6,824 nt of DNA from JAWXTP01 sp044433415 (GTDB lineage: Bacteria; Bacteroidota; Bacteroidia; Bacteroidales; Rikenellaceae). This document shows, piece after piece, positions 4,912 through 6,824 of this stretch; positions within the stretch are counted from its first letter, which is position 1, and the number at the start of each line of letters is the position of its first letter. The stretch covers positions 1 through 6,824 of the forward strand of contig JAWXTP010000144.1 in assembly GCA_044433415.1 (NCBI GenBank), written 5' to 3'. The notes under the pieces were generated by a model that had not been told where the DNA came from, made no database searches, and was given only the letters and a program-made list of their open reading frames with translations. A program made the translations under genes and the position numbers.

Positions 4912-6054
4912 ATGAGTTACAATATACCAAACCTACCATTAGGAGTTGATTTAGAGGATAAGAGAATACTTAAACAGTTGGCTAAGTCTAGTCGATTGTT
5001 AGGAGAGTTAAAAGGAGTTGCTGAAAAAATACCTAATAAAGACATTCTTATAAGTGCTCTGACTTTGATGGAGGCAAAAGATAGTTCTGAGGTTGAAAAT
5101 ATTGTAACCACTCATGATGAACTATATAAAGCAGATTTAAGTATAAGCACAAGAGAATTTTCTGTTTCATTGGCAACTAAAGAAGTGATGAATTATAGAG
5201 AAGCAATACATATTGGTTATAACTTAGTGAAGAAAAATGCTATTCTCTCAAATAGTAATATAAAAAAGATTCAGCAAACGTTAGAGGGCAATATAGCAGG
5301 ATTTAGAACCGTGCCTGGCACCATACTGAAGGATAATAAACAAAATGTAATATATACTCCACCACAAGATGTAAATGTTATTAATGAATTGATGCAGAAT
5401 CTAGAACAGTTTATTAATGATGATTCTATCAGCGATTTGGATTGTCTTGTTAAGATGGCAGTGATACATCATCAGTTTGAAAGTATTCACCCATTTTATG
5501 ATGGTAATGGTCGAACAGGACGGATAATATGTATTTTGTATCTTGTTGCGAAAGGCTTACTTGATTTACCTATCCTATATATAAGTAGGTATATTACACA
5601 AAATAAAGCCGAATATTATCGCTTATTACAGGCAATTCGTGAAACTGAAAATAATGAGCAGCAGTGGAGGGATTGGGTGTATTTTATGCTTGTTGGAGTT
5701 GAACAGGTTGCACAAGATACAATTGTCCTTATTGAAGGAATAAGTAAACTTATGTCGGAATATAAAATTATCCTAAAACCAGTGTTTGGAAGAATTTATA
5801 AGCATGAACTCTTAAATAATTTATTCTTTCACCCGTATACCAAAATAGAATATTTAGAGCGTGATATGATGGTAACTCGAAAAACGGCAACTAAATATTT
5901 GGATATGATTGTTGAAGAAAAATTGCTAGATAAAATGAGGATAGGTAAAAATAATTATTATATCAATACTCAATTAATTAATCTTTTTACTAATCATCAA
6001 ACAAGTAGTGATAATCTTGTTGAATCTATAGAATCAGTATATAATATAGACTAA
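4912..6054 (+). CDS. fic: Fic-domain protein, class II (probable protein AMP-transferase)
   Basis: A 380-residue Fic protein with the perfect core HPFYDGNGRTGR (193-204). His193 is the catalytic base, Asp197 and Asn199 bind metal and phosphate, and Arg201 and Arg204 hold the nucleotide. It should transfer AMP from ATP to a hydroxyl on a target protein. The N-terminal Fic_N region carries SSEVEN at 58-63, fitting the inhibitory motif (S/T)xxxE(G/N) with Glu62 as blocking residue, so the enzyme should be autoinhibited in cis. GFRTVPGTI (130-138) and the flap YTPPQD (148-153) precede the core. A winged-helix-like segment is at about 314-352 (RKTATKYLDMIVEEKLLD). Layout and length resemble the stand-alone Fic proteins known from Bacteroides and Shewanella. 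No separate antitoxin gene adjoins it. It lies alone between hpf and repeats. Its target is unknown. Confidence 0.92.
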   Translation: MSYNIPNLPLGVDLEDKRILKQLAKSSRLLGELKGVAEKIPNKDILISALTLMEAKDSSEVENIVTTHDELYKADLSISTREFSVSLATKEVMNYREAIHIGYNLVKKNAILSNSNIKKIQQTLEGNIAGFRTVPGTILKDNKQNVIYTPPQDVNVINELMQNLEQFINDDSISDLDCLVKMAVIHHQFESIHPFYDGNGRTGRIICILYLVAKGLLDLPILYISRYITQNKAEYYRLLQAIRETENNEQQWRDWVYFMLVGVEQVAQDTIVLIEGISKLMSEYKIILKPVFGRIYKHELLNNLFFHPYTKIEYLERDMMVTRKTATKYLDMIVEEKLLDKMRIGKNNYYINTQLINLFTNHQTSSDNLVESIESVYNID

Positions 6055-6150
6055 AGGGAACTTCTAGAAACTGGATTTTAACGCTTTTGAATTTTAACGC
6101 CCCATCTTTGAATTTTGTAATCGCAAAAAACCAGTTTCTAGTACTTTCCT
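6055..6150. repeat. 96-bp inverted-repeat element abutting the fic stop
   Basis: The 25 bases from 6055 and the complement of 6126-6150 agree at 21 of 25 positions, including a perfect 11-bp core, CTAGAAACTGG (6064-6074 and 6131-6141). The interior has three related direct repeats: GGATTTTAACGC (6073-6084), GAATTTTAACGC (6089-6100), and GAATTTTGTAATCGC (6110-6124). It begins at the base after the fic stop codon. It could be a small non-autonomous mobile element or a fic 3' UTR hairpin; there is no T-run after it, so a standard terminator is unlikely. Confidence 0.65.
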
Positions 6151-6200
6151 AAATTATTTTAGAGGGAGTTATAGGAGTTCTTAATAAGTAGTTTCTTTAT

Positions 6201-6354
6201 AACGTGGGTAAGAAAGTGCCATTTGTTACGCATGTTCTGTCTAACGTGGGTAAGAAAGTGCCATTTGTTACGCATGTTCTGTCTAATGTGGGTAAGAAAC
6301 CGCCATTTGTTACGCATGTTCTGTCTAACGAGGGTAAGAAAATGCCATTTGTTA
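6201..6354. repeat. 42-bp tandem repeat, 3.7 copies
   Basis: Units start at 6201, 6243, 6285 and 6327 (the last one 28 bases long). Units 1 and 2 are identical. Unit 3 differs at unit positions 3, 16 and 17, and unit 4 at 5 and 16. Each unit contains an imperfect hairpin, GTAAGAAA paired with TTTGTTAC. Because 42 is divisible by 3, both strands stay open and read as 14-residue repeats, but there is no supporting start signal for a protein. Confidence 0.97.
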
Positions 6355-6379
6355 GAAGATATTTCAGTGCCCTCGTCCC

Positions 6380-6430
6380 GACCCCTTTGACCCTCCAGCA
6401 ATCTTTCCATTAATCTTTCCACGCTTGTCG
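6380..6430. repeat. Partial relative of the rpsU-side palindrome
   Basis: GACCC at 6380 and 6389, AATCTTTCC at 6400 and 6412, and CGCTTGTCG at 6422-6430. The complement of 977-1008 carries AATCTTTCC, then AATCTTT, then CGCTTGTCGC in the same order and almost the same spacing. In the rpsU-side copy GACCC lies on the other side of CGCTTGTCG. This is half of a palindrome or a rearranged copy. Confidence 0.65.
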
Positions 6431-6434
6431 CCTA

Positions 6435-6455
6435 ATTAATCATTAATCATTAATC
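6435..6455. repeat. Three tandem copies of ATTAATC
   Basis: Perfect 7-bp units at 6435, 6442 and 6449, directly after the CGCTTGTCG motif. Its AT content and position suggest a slippage-prone spacer; no other function is visible. Confidence 0.85.
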
Positions 6456-6529
6456 AGGTTATTTTTGGCTCTTTTATTTTCCAGGTTTTTGGTTAAAAAC
6501 AACGATTTTAGATAAAAAATGATTAAAAA

Positions 6530-6561
6530 TTTGGTAGTTATAATTTTATTATTTACCTTTG
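6530..6561 (+). promoter_or_regulatory. Orphan consensus promoter upstream of the tRNA
   Basis: -33 TTTG (6530-6533), a 20-bp spacer and -7 TACCTTTG (6554-6561): both boxes are exact. Transcription would start near 6568. No recognised gene follows within 165 bp. The first reading frame is MKEKATCLMDIREI (6581-6625). It may be a second, upstream promoter for the tRNA transcript, or drive a small RNA or peptide. Confidence 0.55.
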
Positions 6562-6687
6562 CGCTGTCTATTTGTGAAAGATGAAAGAGAAGGCGACTTG
6601 TTTAATGGACATTAGGGAGATTTAACGGTGTTTTTTCGATAAAAAATAAACAAAATTGAAATATTTTTCAAAAAAATTAACTAACTA

Positions 6688-6718
6688 TTTGTTTATTTAA
6701 AAAAAATATCTACTTTTG
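6688..6718 (+). promoter_or_regulatory. Promoter of tRNA-Thr
   Basis: -33 TTTG (6688-6691), a 19-bp spacer and -7 TACTTTTG (6711-6718): exact Bacteroidota consensus, with an AT-rich upstream region as in strong stable-RNA promoters. Transcription would start near 6725, about 10 nt before the mature tRNA. Confidence 0.85.
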
Positions 6719-6735
6719 CACTTCGAAAAGGTAAC

Positions 6736-6809
6736 GCCGATGTAGCTCAGTTGGCCAGAGCAGCTGATTTGTAATCAGCAGGTCGTGGGTTCGAATCCCT
6801 CCATCGGCT
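6736..6809 (+). tRNA. tRNA-Thr, anticodon UGU
   Basis: The 74 bases fold as a full cloverleaf. The acceptor stem GCCGATG pairs with CATCGGC and is followed by discriminator T. The D stem is GCTC/GAGC. The anticodon arm is GCTGA-TTTGTAA-TCAGC with anticodon TGT, reading ACA and related Thr codons. The T arm is GTGGG-TTCGAAT-CCCTC, with one U-U mismatch at the second pair. The 3' CCA is not encoded. The window ends 15 bases later. In Bacteroidota a Thr tRNA of this kind commonly opens a tRNA cluster before tuf, which may lie just beyond. Confidence 0.98.
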
Positions 6810-6824
6810 CTTTGTTAAGACTTA

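Noticed and set aside
4917..5111. Minus-strand open frame inside the start of fic
   Set aside because: Antisense shadow of the Fic_N region, which is well supported.
4780..6066. Direct repeat ACTTCTA on both sides of fic (4780-4786, 6060-6066) as a target duplication
   Set aside because: Seven AT-rich bases over 1.3 kb are expected by chance, and the right copy overlaps the inverted-repeat element.
6204..6413. Plus-strand open frame through the same repeats (GKKVPFVTHVLSNV units)
   Set aside because: Same cause: repeat length keeps the frame open; no start signal, and it runs into the GACCC/AATCTTTCC element.
6159..6422. Minus-strand open frame of 87 codons with 14-residue repeats (NKWHFLTHVRQNMR)
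   Set aside because: It starts at GTG, has no promoter or SD, and is made wholly of the 42-bp tandem repeat and the dispersed element. The opposite strand is equally open because the unit length is divisible by 3.

Overview
The window looks like a chromosomal segment of an AT-rich member of the Bacteroidales (phylum Bacteroidota). Three things point there. Promoters follow the Bacteroidota pattern of a -33 TTTG and a -7 TAnnTTTG about 19-20 bp apart. Most genes lack a Shine-Dalgarno (SD) sequence. The gene content also fits: bS21, XerC-type recombinase, HPF and tRNA-Thr in order, plus a Bacteroidota-type 6-bladed beta-propeller lipoprotein. The genus cannot be fixed from the sequence.

Layout. 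Bases 1-45 hold the probable tail of an upstream gene, followed by a 67-residue single-pass membrane protein of unknown function (81-284). A promoter at its 3' end starts a leader of about 190 nt for rpsU (504-701). Beyond rpsU are about 500 bp without a convincing gene. They hold two related bidirectional terminator hairpins (879-913, 1140-1184) around a roughly 200-bp interrupted palindrome whose arms are 10-bp-phased GGGTC/GACCC arrays. Two minus-strand genes for exported proteins follow: a 6-bladed beta-propeller lipoprotein (1201-2373) and an unrecognised secreted protein (2471-3346). On the plus strand come xerC (3477-4370) and hpf (4427-4717), probably one transcript ended by a strong terminator. 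Next is a class II Fic AMP-transferase (4912-6054). The last 680 bp before tRNA-Thr(UGU) are repeats: a 96-bp inverted-repeat element touching the fic stop codon, 3.7 copies of a 42-bp tandem repeat, a partial relative of the palindrome near rpsU, a 7-bp triplet repeat, an orphan consensus promoter and the tRNA promoter.

How the parts fit. The core genes (rpsU, xerC, hpf, tRNA-Thr, from memory usually followed by tuf) serve ribosome function and chromosome dimer resolution. The exported-protein pair and fic look like accessory insertions, each bordered by repeat-rich DNA. Two SD-like sequences stand out in a lineage that normally ignores them. One is correctly placed in front of hpf. The other lies about 135 nt upstream of rpsU, between arms that could form two mutually exclusive helices. 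bS21 is known to help occlude the anti-SD in Bacteroidota ribosomes, so rpsU and hpf may be coupled through bS21 levels. That coupling is inference. No known defence or CRISPR system is present. The most unusual structures are the phased-array palindrome and the rpsU leader.
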